DNA of 64,000 nt from the NCBI RefSeq assembly GCF_003719305.1, contig NZ_RARC01000020.1, positions 1 through 64,000 of the forward strand, in the 5' to 3' direction. Both the position numbers and the translations under genes were made by a program. The notes beneath the pieces were generated by a model. It was not told the DNA's origin, searched no databases, and saw only the letters and a list, made by a program, of their open reading frames with translations. The first letter of the stretch is position 1, and each line of letters starts with the position of its first letter. Source of the DNA: Mycolicibacterium stellerae. GTDB taxonomy: Bacteria; Actinomycetota; Actinomycetes; Mycobacteriales; Mycobacteriaceae. Positions 31,702-39,312 of the stretch are shown here, in pieces.

Positions 31702-32697
31702 TCATTTGATGACGGCTGTCGCGGCGTGGCCCGAGCCGTAGGGCCGCGTCTCGTCGACCGGAGCAGTCAGCGACTGGTAGGTGTCGGGTCTGCGGGTCAG
31801 CAGGAACGGAAACAACTCGAGCCAGTCGCGCCGCTGATCGAGGTCGAGATCGGCGACAAGCACTGCCTCCTCGTCGCGCGGTGCTGCCACCAGCACGCGG
31901 CCGTAGGGGTCGGAGATGAACGACGAGCCGTAGAAGGACAGGGCGCCCTCGTCGCCGGTGCGGTTGGGCACCACCATGAACAGGCCGCTGTTGATGCCGT
32001 TGGCCACGATCACCTGCTGCCACAACGGCTGGGTATCGAACGTGGGAAACTTCGGCTCGGAACCGATCGCCGTTGGGTAGACGACGATTTCGGCGCCGCC
32101 GAGCGAATAGTTGCGCGCGACTTCTGGGAACCATTCGTCCCAGCAGGTCGGCATTCCGATGCGAGCGCCGAGGCCGTCGGGCGCGTACACCGGATACGGG
32201 TTCGCCTCCCCCGAGTCCGGGCCGGGTCCGGCCCGGAAGTAGGTGTCCTCGTAGTAGCCGGCGGAAATCGGAATGTGCAGCTTACGGGTGCGGCCCACCA
32301 GCTCGCCTGTGGGCGAGACCAGGATCGCGGTGTTGAAGCCGAGGCCGTCGTCGGCGGGCGACTTCTCATACAGCGAGGCGTGCACGTAGATGTCGTTGGC
32401 GGCGGCGGCATCGGCGGCCAGCGCGAAGGTCGGCCCGTCGGCCAGGTTCTCGGCCGTGGCCCCCGGATCGGGGCCTGCCGGGACGTCGGCCGGGTACCGC
32501 AGCAGGGTGATCTCAGGGAGAAAGACGACTCGCGCACCTTCGGCCGCCGCCCGGTCGATAGCGCCTCGAAGGATGCTCGTCAGCTCCGTGGCGTCCGACC
32601 TCCACCGGTGCTGCACCAAGCCGACGCGCACCGGCGGGCGATCCGACGGGCTGGTACGCGACAACGGTTCTGGGGCCGGGGCCGTCAGCGTGATCAT
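31702..32697 (-). CDS. nitrilase-superfamily amidase (N-carbamoylputrescine amidase/ureidopropionase-like)
   Basis: 331 residues from the ATG at 32697. The catalytic triad of the carbon-nitrogen hydrolase fold is visible: Glu in VVFLPEITLL, Lys in RTRKLHIPI and Cys in GMPTCWDEWFPE. The WDEWFPE neighbourhood matches N-carbamoylputrescine amidases and beta-ureidopropionases more than true nitrilases. With the amidohydrolase and permease downstream it probably forms a nitrogen-scavenging operon. A palindrome 11 bases upstream of the start may regulate it. Confidence 0.85.
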   Translation of the reverse strand: MITLTAPAPEPLSRTSPSDRPPVRVGLVQHRWRSDATELTSILRGAIDRAAAEGARVVFLPEITLLRYPADVPAGPDPGATAENLADGPTFALAADAAAANDIYVHASLYEKSPADDGLGFNTAILVSPTGELVGRTRKLHIPISAGYYEDTYFRAGPGPDSGEANPYPVYAPDGLGARIGMPTCWDEWFPEVARNYSLGGAEIVVYPTAIGSEPKFPTFDTQPLWQQVIVANGINSGLFMVVPNRTGDEGALSFYGSSFISDPYGRVLVAAPRDEEAVLVADLDLDQRRDWLELFPFLLTRRPDTYQSLTAPVDETRPYGSGHAATAVIK

Positions 32698-32707
32698 GGC
32701 GCTCCTA

Positions 32708-32724
32708 AACGAATGGCTTTCGTT
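32708..32724. promoter_or_regulatory. AACGAA-N5-TTCGTT palindrome upstream of the nitrilase operon
   Basis: Perfect 6-5-6 inverted repeat (AACGAATGGCTTTCGTT) ending 11 bases before the nitrilase start codon. The position, between start and likely promoter, suits a repressor of TetR or GntR type. No regulator gene lies next to it. The 32725-32857 stretch to the next gene holds only a doubtful 28-codon frame. Confidence 0.45.
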
Positions 32725-32857
32725 CATTGTGAAGGCAACGAGATGCTGCGCGTCATCACGCGCAACGACGCCGTCGAGTTCGGCATGGAGGTGGTGTTGC
32801 GGGGGCTCGCTGATCTGCCTTCGCGCTAGTTAGCTGGCGGAGGGTTACGCTCGCGGG

Positions 32858-33811
32858 GTGCCGAAGGATTGGTCGCGGCGAGGTTTCCTGGCGATGACCG
32901 CAACCGTTGCTGCCGTCGCCGCGTGCAGCCCGCAGAGGCCGGGGGCGGTGGCCGAGGACGGTTCGGTCACGATCAAGCACATGTTCGGTGAGACCAAGGT
33001 CCCCGGCGCGCCCAAACGCGTGGTGAGCGCCGGATACACCGAACAGGACGACCTGCTCGCCGTCGGGGTCGTTCCGATTGCGGTCACCAACTGGTGGGGC
33101 GATCAGCCGTTCGGGGTGTGGCCATGGGCGCAGGGCAAGCTCGGCGGCGCGCAGCCTGAGGTCCTTGACCTCAGCAACGGCATCCAGATCGACAGGATCG
33201 CCGTACTGAAACCCGACCTCATCGTCGCCACCAATGCCGGCGTCGACCAGGACACCTACAAGAAGCTGTCGGAGATCGCGCCGACCATTCCGCAGTCCGG
33301 CCAGGACGCCTTCTTCGAGCCGTGGAAGAACCAGGCCGCCACCATCGGTCAGGCCGTGTTCAAGTTCGACGAGATGGCTGCGCTCGTCAAGGCCATCGAC
33401 GACAAGTTCACCGAGATCGCCAAGAAAAACCCGCAGTTCACCGGCAAGAAGGCGCTGCTGTTGGAGGGCGCCATCGTCGACGACGCGGTGCACGTGCTGG
33501 CCCCGGGCTGGCGCAGCGAGTTTCTGACCCAGATGGGACTGGCGATCCCCGACATCGGCGGCACGATCACCCGGGACCAGATGGCTCCGATCCTCGATTC
33601 AGCCGACGTCCTGATCTGGACCACCGAAAGCGACGACCAACAAGGCGCGCTGCTGGCCGACCCGACCATCTCCAAGCTGACTGCGACCACCGGCAATCGA
33701 AACGTCTTCACCGGCAAGGACCTCGCAGGCGCGATCGCCTTCGCGTCGCCGCTGTCCTACCCGGTGGTCGCCGACCAACTGACACCCGCGTTGGCGAAGG
33801 CGCTCGGCTGA
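32858..33811 (+). CDS. iron-siderophore ABC transporter substrate-binding lipoprotein
   Basis: 317 residues from a GTG at 32858. The N-terminus has both a twin-Arg motif (SRRGFLAM) and a lipobox (VAAC, Cys 23), so it is exported by Tat and lipid-anchored. The mature part is a FepB/FhuD-type class III binding protein (VPGAPKRVVSAGYTEQDDLL, LKPDLIVATNAG, SEIAPTI). From memory it corresponds to M. tuberculosis Rv0265c (FecB2 type). No permease or ATPase gene is adjacent, so it must share a transporter encoded elsewhere. Confidence 0.88.
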   Translation: MPKDWSRRGFLAMTATVAAVAACSPQRPGAVAEDGSVTIKHMFGETKVPGAPKRVVSAGYTEQDDLLAVGVVPIAVTNWWGDQPFGVWPWAQGKLGGAQPEVLDLSNGIQIDRIAVLKPDLIVATNAGVDQDTYKKLSEIAPTIPQSGQDAFFEPWKNQAATIGQAVFKFDEMAALVKAIDDKFTEIAKKNPQFTGKKALLLEGAIVDDAVHVLAPGWRSEFLTQMGLAIPDIGGTITRDQMAPILDSADVLIWTTESDDQQGALLADPTISKLTATTGNRNVFTGKDLAGAIAFASPLSYPVVADQLTPALAKALG

Positions 33812-33827
33812 GTAGTTTGATAGCGGG

Positions 33828-34544
33828 GTGAAGCCGCGCACGCGAGGAGCAGGCGAAGATCCGCAGACGTCCACCGACGAGCAGCCCGCGGCATTCGCTC
33901 AGGTCGGCTCGACCTACTACGCGGCGCTGGCGGCGGTGTTCACCGCGCTGGTGATCATCTCCAACGTGACCGCGACGAAGGGCGTCGCGTTCGGCCCGAT
34001 CATCACTGACGGCGGCTTCATCGTCTTTCCGCTGACCTATGTGATCGGCGACGTCCTGTCGGAGGTGTACGGGTTCAAGGCCGCCCGGCGCGTCATCTAC
34101 CTCGGCTTCGCGATGAATGCCTTGGCGGCGCTTGCCTTCTGGGTCACCATCTACCTCCCGGCCGCGGACTTCTACGCCAACCAGGAGCACCTCGAGAACG
34201 TCGTCGGTGCCTACACACAGCTGATCATCGCCGGGCTGGCGGGCTTCATCGTCGGCCAGACCATCAACGCGTGGGTGGTGGTGCTCATCAAGGAGCGCAC
34301 CAAGGAAAAGCACCTGTGGGCGCGGCTGGTCGGATCGACGTTCGCGGGCCAGCTCGGCGACACGCTCGTGTTCTGCAGCATCGCGGCAGGCGCCATCGGC
34401 ATCACCACCTTTGGTGACTTCGCGACCTACACGGTGCAGGGATGGCTGTACAAGACCGCCGTCGAGGTGGTGCTGCTGCCGGTGACCTACCGGGTGATCT
34501 CCTACATCAAGCGCCACGAGCCCACATACGCACCCGTCCTATGA
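33828..34544 (+). CDS. queuosine-precursor transporter (VUT/YhhQ family)
   Basis: 238 residues from a GTG at 33828, 16 bases after the lipoprotein gene. Six or so membrane helices with the family pattern NVTATKGVAFGPIITDGGFI, FPLTYVIGDVLSEVYGF and FAGQLGDTLVFCSIA. Members import preQ0/preQ1 or related precursors for queuosine in tRNA. In an organism that may lack queuosine synthesis this would be a salvage function; the exact ligand is not shown by sequence. Confidence 0.87.
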   Translation: MKPRTRGAGEDPQTSTDEQPAAFAQVGSTYYAALAAVFTALVIISNVTATKGVAFGPIITDGGFIVFPLTYVIGDVLSEVYGFKAARRVIYLGFAMNALAALAFWVTIYLPAADFYANQEHLENVVGAYTQLIIAGLAGFIVGQTINAWVVVLIKERTKEKHLWARLVGSTFAGQLGDTLVFCSIAAGAIGITTFGDFATYTVQGWLYKTAVEVVLLPVTYRVISYIKRHEPTYAPVL

Positions 34545-34619
34545 GGCTTCGGTAAGGCAGCTCTGGCAACCCTCACAGAGCTCTCGGATTTGTACCCTAC
34601 TCGCGGGTAGCTTTGGGTG

Positions 34620-35291
34620 ATGACCGTGACAACGGACGCGATGGTGATCGGCTCGATCACCGACTACGGCGACCAGGCGCTGCTGCTCGAGTTCGACAGC
34701 ACCGCGGAGGTATTGGCGTGGGGCGACATCCTGCGCGACGCCGATCTGCCCGGCGTGCTGGACATCGTTCCCGCCTCGAGGACCGTGCTGCTCAAGCTCG
34801 ACGGCCCGCGCTACCAGGGGCCAACCCGACAACAGCTCAGCAAGTTGAGGTTGGCGCAGGAAGCCGTCGAGCAGGCCACCGCCCCGAGCGACGGCAGGGT
34901 CGATGTGGTGATCGATGTGGTGTACGACGGCGCCGACCTCGACGAGGTCGGCCAGCTGACCGGCCTCAGTCGGCGAGACGTCGTCGCCGCGCACACCGGC
35001 AACCCGTGGCGGGTCGGGTTCGCAGGTTTCGCACCGGGTTTCGCCTACCTGGTCGGCGGCGACGAGCGGCTCAACGTGCCACGGCGGTCCGAGCCGCGCA
35101 CCAAGGTGCCCACAGGCTCGGTCGGGCTGGCAGGCGAATTCAGCGGCGTGTACCCGCGCGAGTCACCCGGCGGCTGGCAGTTGATCGGGCATACCTCCAA
35201 AGATCAGGCCGACCTGTGGGATGTCGACCGTGAACAACCCGCGCTGCTGATGCCGGGTCAGTGGGTTCAGTTTCGGGAGGTGTCGCAATGA
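34620..35291 (+). CDS. pxpB: 5-oxoprolinase subunit PxpB (KipI family)
   Basis: 223 residues from the ATG at 34620 (a GTG one codon earlier is in frame). Caboxyltransferase-type domain C/D with ITDYGDQALLLEFD, WRVGFAGFAPGFAYLVGGDE and VPRRSEPRTKVPTGSVGLAG. With PxpC and PxpA it hydrolyses 5-oxoproline using ATP. Its start codon overlaps nothing, but its stop overlaps pxpC. A near-palindrome (CTACTCGCGGGTAG, 34597-34610) and a TACCCT box lie just upstream and may form the promoter. From memory it corresponds to Rv0263c/Rv0264c-type genes. No pxpA (LamB) is in view. Confidence 0.88.
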   Translation: MTVTTDAMVIGSITDYGDQALLLEFDSTAEVLAWGDILRDADLPGVLDIVPASRTVLLKLDGPRYQGPTRQQLSKLRLAQEAVEQATAPSDGRVDVVIDVVYDGADLDEVGQLTGLSRRDVVAAHTGNPWRVGFAGFAPGFAYLVGGDERLNVPRRSEPRTKVPTGSVGLAGEFSGVYPRESPGGWQLIGHTSKDQADLWDVDREQPALLMPGQWVQFREVSQ

Positions 35292-36178
35292 GAGCAACGT
35301 TGGAGGTGTTGCGCACCGGTCCGCTGGCGCTGGTCGAAGACCTGGGCCGGCCAGGCAAGGCGCAGCTCGGTGTCACGCGGTCCGGGGCGGCCGACCGCCG
35401 CTCCCACAGGCTGGCCAACCGTCTGGTGGCCAACCCCGGTGACCGCGCCACCATCGAGGTGACGTTCGGCGGGTTCAGCGCGCGGGTCAACGGAGGAGAC
35501 GTGGCCATCGCGGTGACGGGTGCCGACACCGATCCCGCAGTCAATGGAATTCCGTTCGGCACCAACAGTATTCACCATGCGCACGACGGCCAGGTGATCT
35601 CGCTTGGCGCACCGCACTCCGGCCTGCGCTCATATCTGGCGATCCGCGGCGGAATCGACGTCGCGCCCGTGCTCGGCTCCCGCAGCTACGACGTGATGTC
35701 GGCGATCGGTCCGCAACCGTTGCAGCCGGGAGACGTGCTGCCGATCGGCGACCACACCGAGGAATTCCCCGAGCTCGACCAGGCGCCGGTGGCGGCGATC
35801 GAGGACAACATCGTCGAACTGTCGGTGGTGCCGGGACCACGCGACGACTGGTTCACCGACCCGGATGTGCTGGTCCACACCAACTGGCAGGTCACCAACC
35901 GCAGCGACCGGGTCGGGATCCGCTTGGTCGGCATGCCGCTGGAATATCGCTACGGCGATCGCCAGCTGCCAAGCGAGGGCGCGACCCGAGGGGCGATTCA
36001 GGTGCCGCCGAACGGTTTTCCGGTCATTCTCGGTCCCGACCACCCGGTCACCGGCGGCTACCCGGTGATCGGCGTGGTGATCGACGAGGACATCGACAGG
36101 ATCGCGCAGGTCCGTCCTGGGCAGACCGTCCGGTTGCATTGGTCACGCCCGCGCAAGCCCTTTCACAACGGTTCATGA
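35288..36178 (+). CDS. pxpC: 5-oxoprolinase subunit PxpC (KipA family)
   Basis: 296 residues; the ATG at 35288 overlaps the pxpB stop by 4 bases. Biotin-dependent-carboxyltransferase-like domain (LEDLGRPGKAQLGVTRSGAA motif shifted to VEDLGRPG here; later YLAIRGGIDVAPVLGSRSYD and SEGATRGAIQVPPNGFPVIL). It forms the PxpBC complex that phosphorylates or cleaves 5-oxoproline. The aminoglycoside acetyltransferase gene follows 17 bases later, so the three may be cotranscribed. Confidence 0.88.
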   Translation: MRATLEVLRTGPLALVEDLGRPGKAQLGVTRSGAADRRSHRLANRLVANPGDRATIEVTFGGFSARVNGGDVAIAVTGADTDPAVNGIPFGTNSIHHAHDGQVISLGAPHSGLRSYLAIRGGIDVAPVLGSRSYDVMSAIGPQPLQPGDVLPIGDHTEEFPELDQAPVAAIEDNIVELSVVPGPRDDWFTDPDVLVHTNWQVTNRSDRVGIRLVGMPLEYRYGDRQLPSEGATRGAIQVPPNGFPVILGPDHPVTGGYPVIGVVIDEDIDRIAQVRPGQTVRLHWSRPRKPFHNGS

Positions 36179-36195
36179 ACGGGTAGACACATGGT

Positions 36196-36750
36196 GTGCC
36201 CACCCAGGTCTTAGCCGCCCGCCTGGTCCACACCGCCGACCTCGACAACGAGACCCGCGACGACGCCCGCCGCATGGTGATCGACGCCTTCGACGGCGGT
36301 GAGATCGACTTCACCGACGCCGACTGGGAGCATGCCCTCGGCGGCATGCACGCACTGATCAGCCACCACGGCGCGCTGATCGGGCACGCCGCGGTGGTTC
36401 AGCGCCGCCTGCTCTACCGGGACTCGGCGCTGCGGTGCGGTTACGTCGAAGCCGTCGCGGTGCACGAGGACTGGCGCGGACAGGGCTTGGCCCGTGCTCT
36501 GATGGACGCCGTCGAGCAGGTGATCCGCGGCGGATACCAACTCGGCGCGCTGAGCGCATCGGAGGCCGGGCGGCCCATGTACACCGCACGCGGCTGGCTG
36601 CCATGGCGCGGAGCGACGTCGGTGCTGACGCCGACCGGCGTGCGGCCGACTCCAGACGACGACACGTCGATATTCGTGCTGCCCGTCTCCGTAGAGCTGG
36701 ACACCGCCGAAGCGATCACCTGCGACTGGCGCGACGGCGACGTGTGGTGA
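36196..36750 (+). CDS. aac(2')-I: aminoglycoside 2'-N-acetyltransferase AAC(2')-I
   Basis: 184 residues from a GTG at 36196. GNAT enzyme that acetylates the 2' amine of gentamicin, tobramycin and similar drugs; it is chromosomal in all mycobacteria, and its native role may be in cell-wall metabolism. It closely follows the Rv0262c pattern: ARLVHTADLDNETRDDARRM, DWEHALGGMHAL, the acetyl-CoA loop VAVHEDWRGQGLARALMDAV, LGALSASEAGRPMYTARGW and the C-terminal CDWRDGDVW. Intact, full length. It lies in its conserved neighbourhood beside pxpBC and hemD. Confidence 0.93.
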   Translation: MPTQVLAARLVHTADLDNETRDDARRMVIDAFDGGEIDFTDADWEHALGGMHALISHHGALIGHAAVVQRRLLYRDSALRCGYVEAVAVHEDWRGQGLARALMDAVEQVIRGGYQLGALSASEAGRPMYTARGWLPWRGATSVLTPTGVRPTPDDDTSIFVLPVSVELDTAEAITCDWRDGDVW

Positions 36751-36904
36751 CGCTCCTACGTTGGATGCGCGCGACAAGCTGACTGCCCACCTCACAGCCG
36801 ACCACCGGTGGCGGTGAGTCGAAATTCACGCCGCAACGGGCGGCGATATGCGGGGGCAATGACGGGTTAATCGCCCGGAAACACGGACTGCAAACACTGG
36901 GACC

Positions 36905-38056
36905 ATGAGTGACGAGCCCGACTGGGCACCGCTCACCGGGTTTCGGGTGGCGGTGACGTCTGCCAGGCGCGCCGATGAGCTGAGCGCGCTGCTGCGCAAG
37001 CGCGGGGCCAGCGTCACGGCCGCCGCGGCAATCGAGATGGTGCCGTTGCCCGACGACCACGAGCTACGGGTGCACACCGAGGCGCTGATCGACCAGCCGC
37101 CCGACATCGTGATCGCGACGACGGGGATCGGCTTCCGCGGCTGGGTCGCCGCCGCCGACGGTTGGGATCTGGCCAACGAGCTGATCACATCGCTTGGCAA
37201 GGCCCGTATCGTGTCCCGCGGCCCGAAGGCGACCGGTGCGTTGCGCGCCGCAGGCCTGCCGGAGGAATGGTCGCCGGAGTCGGAGTCGTCCCGCGAGCTG
37301 CTGCACTACCTTGTCGAGGGCGGTATCTCCGGTCAGCGCATCGCAGTCCAGCTGCACGGCGCGACCGCGGAATGGGACCCGTTCCCCGAGTTTCTCGACG
37401 AGCTGCGCGCCGCGGGCGCCGATGTGGTCCCGATCCGGGTGTACCGCTGGCATCCGGCGCCCCGCAACGGGGACCTGGATCAACTGGTGGCCGGAATCGC
37501 CGACGAGAAGTTCGACGCGGTGAGCTTCACGTCGGCGCCCGCCGTCGCTGCGGTGCTGATGCGGGCGGGCGAAATGGGCATCGAGGATCGGGTACTCACC
37601 GCGCTGCGCACGAACGTGCACGCAATGTGCGTCGGACCGGTCACGGCGCGCCCGCTTGTGCGGTTGGGCGTGCCGACGTCGGCGCCGGAACGGATGCGGC
37701 TGGGTGCACTGGCCCGCCACATCACCGACGAGCTGCCGATGCTGCAGTCGCGCACCATGCACGTCGCAGGACACCGGATGGAGATCCGCGGCACGTGCGT
37801 CATGGTCGACGGTGTGGTCAAGCAGCTTTCGCCGGCGGGAATGGCGACGATCCGCGCGCTCGCCCACCGTCCCGGCACCGTCGTGTGCAGGGCCGATCTG
37901 CTGCGCGCACTCCCCGGCACGGGCACCGACACCCACGCGGTGGAGACGGCCGTGCTGCGCCTGCGAACGGCGTTGGGCGACAAGAACATTGTCTCGACGG
38001 TCGTGAAACGCGGCTACCGTCTGCCCGTCGACGAGCCCATCGCGGCGGCCCAATGA
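36905..38056 (+). CDS. hemD: uroporphyrinogen-III synthase fused to a response-regulator-type DNA-binding domain
   Basis: 383 residues from the ATG at 36905. Residues about 1-265 are a HemD fold (FRVAVTSARRADELSALLRK, VSFTSAPAVAAVLMRA, CVGPVTARPLVRLG). Residues about 300-378 are a Trans_reg_C winged helix (LSPAGMATIRALAHRPGTVV, LRLRTALGDKNIVSTVVKRG-Y). From memory this is the Rv0260c architecture, proposed to link tetrapyrrole chemistry to gene control near nitrite reductase, which needs sirohaem. Whether it is still an enzyme is unclear. It overlaps the chelatase gene by 4 bases. Confidence 0.88.
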   Translation: MSDEPDWAPLTGFRVAVTSARRADELSALLRKRGASVTAAAAIEMVPLPDDHELRVHTEALIDQPPDIVIATTGIGFRGWVAAADGWDLANELITSLGKARIVSRGPKATGALRAAGLPEEWSPESESSRELLHYLVEGGISGQRIAVQLHGATAEWDPFPEFLDELRAAGADVVPIRVYRWHPAPRNGDLDQLVAGIADEKFDAVSFTSAPAVAAVLMRAGEMGIEDRVLTALRTNVHAMCVGPVTARPLVRLGVPTSAPERMRLGALARHITDELPMLQSRTMHVAGHRMEIRGTCVMVDGVVKQLSPAGMATIRALAHRPGTVVCRADLLRALPGTGTDTHAVETAVLRLRTALGDKNIVSTVVKRGYRLPVDEPIAAAQ

Positions 38057-38739
38057 GCCAGCTGCTCGTCGCCCACGGCACACGAAAGCGGGACGGCGTC
38101 GCGATGGTCGGTGAGCTGGCACGACAGGTGTCGAAGGTACTGGGCCTGCCGGTGCGCGTTGCATTCGTCGACGTCCTCGGCCCGACCCCGGAAGAAGTGC
38201 TTCGTTCGCTGCCCGTCGACCAACCCGTGACGGTGGTGCCTGCGTTCCTCGCCAGCGGCTACCACGTGCGGGTCGACCTGCCCGCCCACGTGGCCGCCAG
38301 CGGTCATCCCGACGTGACCGTCACCGATCCGCTCGGCGCGTGCCCGAGCGCCGTGCAGGTTGTTGCGGCCCGGCTGGTCGAATGTGGCTGGCAGCCGGGC
38401 GATTCGGTGATTCTGGCCGCGGCAGGCACATCGGATCCTTATGCGCAGTCCGACCTGCGCAGAACTGCGGCGATGTTGTCGGCGGTGATCGGCGAGCGGG
38501 TCGAGTTGGCGTACGCGGCTACCGGGGAGCCGCGGATCCATGACGCGGTGGCCGAATTACGGCGGCGTGGCGCGCGGCGAGTCGTGCTGGCGTCGTACCT
38601 GTTGGCGGACGGGCTGTTTCAAGATCGGTTGCGCAGCAGCGGAGCCGATCTTGTTGCCGATCCGCTAGGCGGCCATCCGGCGATGGTGCGGTTGATCGCC
38701 AACCGGTTCAAGCGCGCCGGGGTACCGCTGGCCGCGTAA
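38053..38739 (+). CDS. sirohydrochlorin chelatase-like protein (CbiX/SirB)
   Basis: 228 residues; the ATG at 38053 overlaps the hemD stop. Two CbiX repeats: N-terminal LLVAHGTRKRDGVAMVGELA with the metal-binding His 8, and ASYLLADGLFQDRLRS in the C-terminal half. It inserts Fe2+ (or Co2+) into sirohydrochlorin, giving sirohaem for the nitrite reductase encoded next door. It corresponds to Rv0259c. Its 3' 75 bases overlap the convergent ANTAR gene. Confidence 0.87.
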   Translation: MSQLLVAHGTRKRDGVAMVGELARQVSKVLGLPVRVAFVDVLGPTPEEVLRSLPVDQPVTVVPAFLASGYHVRVDLPAHVAASGHPDVTVTDPLGACPSAVQVVAARLVECGWQPGDSVILAAAGTSDPYAQSDLRRTAAMLSAVIGERVELAYAATGEPRIHDAVAELRRRGARRVVLASYLLADGLFQDRLRSSGADLVADPLGGHPAMVRLIANRFKRAGVPLAA

Positions 38740-38940
38740 CTCCGCGTCCACGCACATCCGGGCGGCCGCCTCGATGGAATCGCTGTTGCGCTTGGACACT
38801 TTCACCAGCTGCGCGACGGCTTGGCCGGCGTCGAGATCGAAACGTTCCATGAGCAGCCACGTTGCGTCGTGAATGACATCCGCGCGCCCATACCTGCGCG
38901 TGGATCGCCTCGGGCTCTCGGCGATGCAGTTTTGGGACAT
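38665..38940 (-). CDS. ANTAR-domain RNA-binding protein (no sensor domain)
   Basis: 91 residues from an ATG at 38940, 24 bases after nirD on the same strand. Residues about 16-67 fit the ANTAR three-helix pattern (RADVIHDATWLLMERFDLDA, then AVAQLVKVSKRNSDSIEAAA-R). ANTAR proteins bind paired hairpins and prevent transcription termination, classically in nitrate/nitrite assimilation operons (NasR). No GAF, PAS or receiver domain is attached. Its C-terminal 25 residues overlap the chelatase gene antisense. It probably acts on nitrogen-assimilation transcripts, perhaps its own operon. Confidence 0.72.
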   Translation of the reverse strand: MSQNCIAESPRRSTRRYGRADVIHDATWLLMERFDLDAGQAVAQLVKVSKRNSDSIEAAARMCVDAELRGQRYPGALEPVGDQPHHRRMAA

Positions 38941-38964
38941 GCGTGCTGCTTACCCACAATGCAT

Positions 38965-39312
38965 TCAAGAACAAACTTCGATCACACCATCGGCCGTGAC
39001 GCGCGTTTGGAACACCGGCACCGCGACGGCGGGATCGTCGAGGCAGGTGCCGTCGTCGAGGGCGAACGCCTGCTTCTTGATCGGCGACTGCACCGTCGCG
39101 CGGCCACCGCGATCGCCGACGATGCCACGCGACATCACCGCCGCACCAGAGAACGGGTCGATGTTTCCGATCGCGTGCACGCTGCCGTCATCGAGGCGAA
39201 AGAGCGCAGCCTGGTCGCCATCGGGCAGCAGCACGCCGACACCGCGGCCCGGGATCAGCCGGTCATACGAACATGCTGCGGTCCAGACTTCGATGTCGTT
39301 GAGCAGGGTCAC
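38965..39312 (-). CDS. nirD: nitrite reductase small subunit NirD
   Basis: 115 residues from a GTG at 39312 that overlaps the nirB stop (GTGA); the longer open frame upstream is antisense-like shadow within nirB. Rieske-like fold: TACSYDRLIPGRGVGVLL, AALFRLDDGSVHAIGNIDPF, DPFSGAAVMSRG and VQSPIKKQAFALDDGTCLDD. As in other NirD proteins, the Rieske cysteine/histidine cluster ligands are not all present, so it is structural rather than redox-active. It works with NirB to reduce nitrite to ammonium. Confidence 0.92.
   Translation of the reverse strand: MTLLNDIEVWTAACSYDRLIPGRGVGVLLPDGDQAALFRLDDGSVHAIGNIDPFSGAAVMSRGIVGDRGGRATVQSPIKKQAFALDDGTCLDDPAVAVPVFQTRVTADGVIEVCS

Noticed and set aside
32743..32829. 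28-codon frame MLRVITRNDAVEFGMEVVLR... on the plus strand
   Set aside because: Open from an ATG near the nitrilase promoter, but no clear ribosome site, neighbour coupling or known relative. Too little support.
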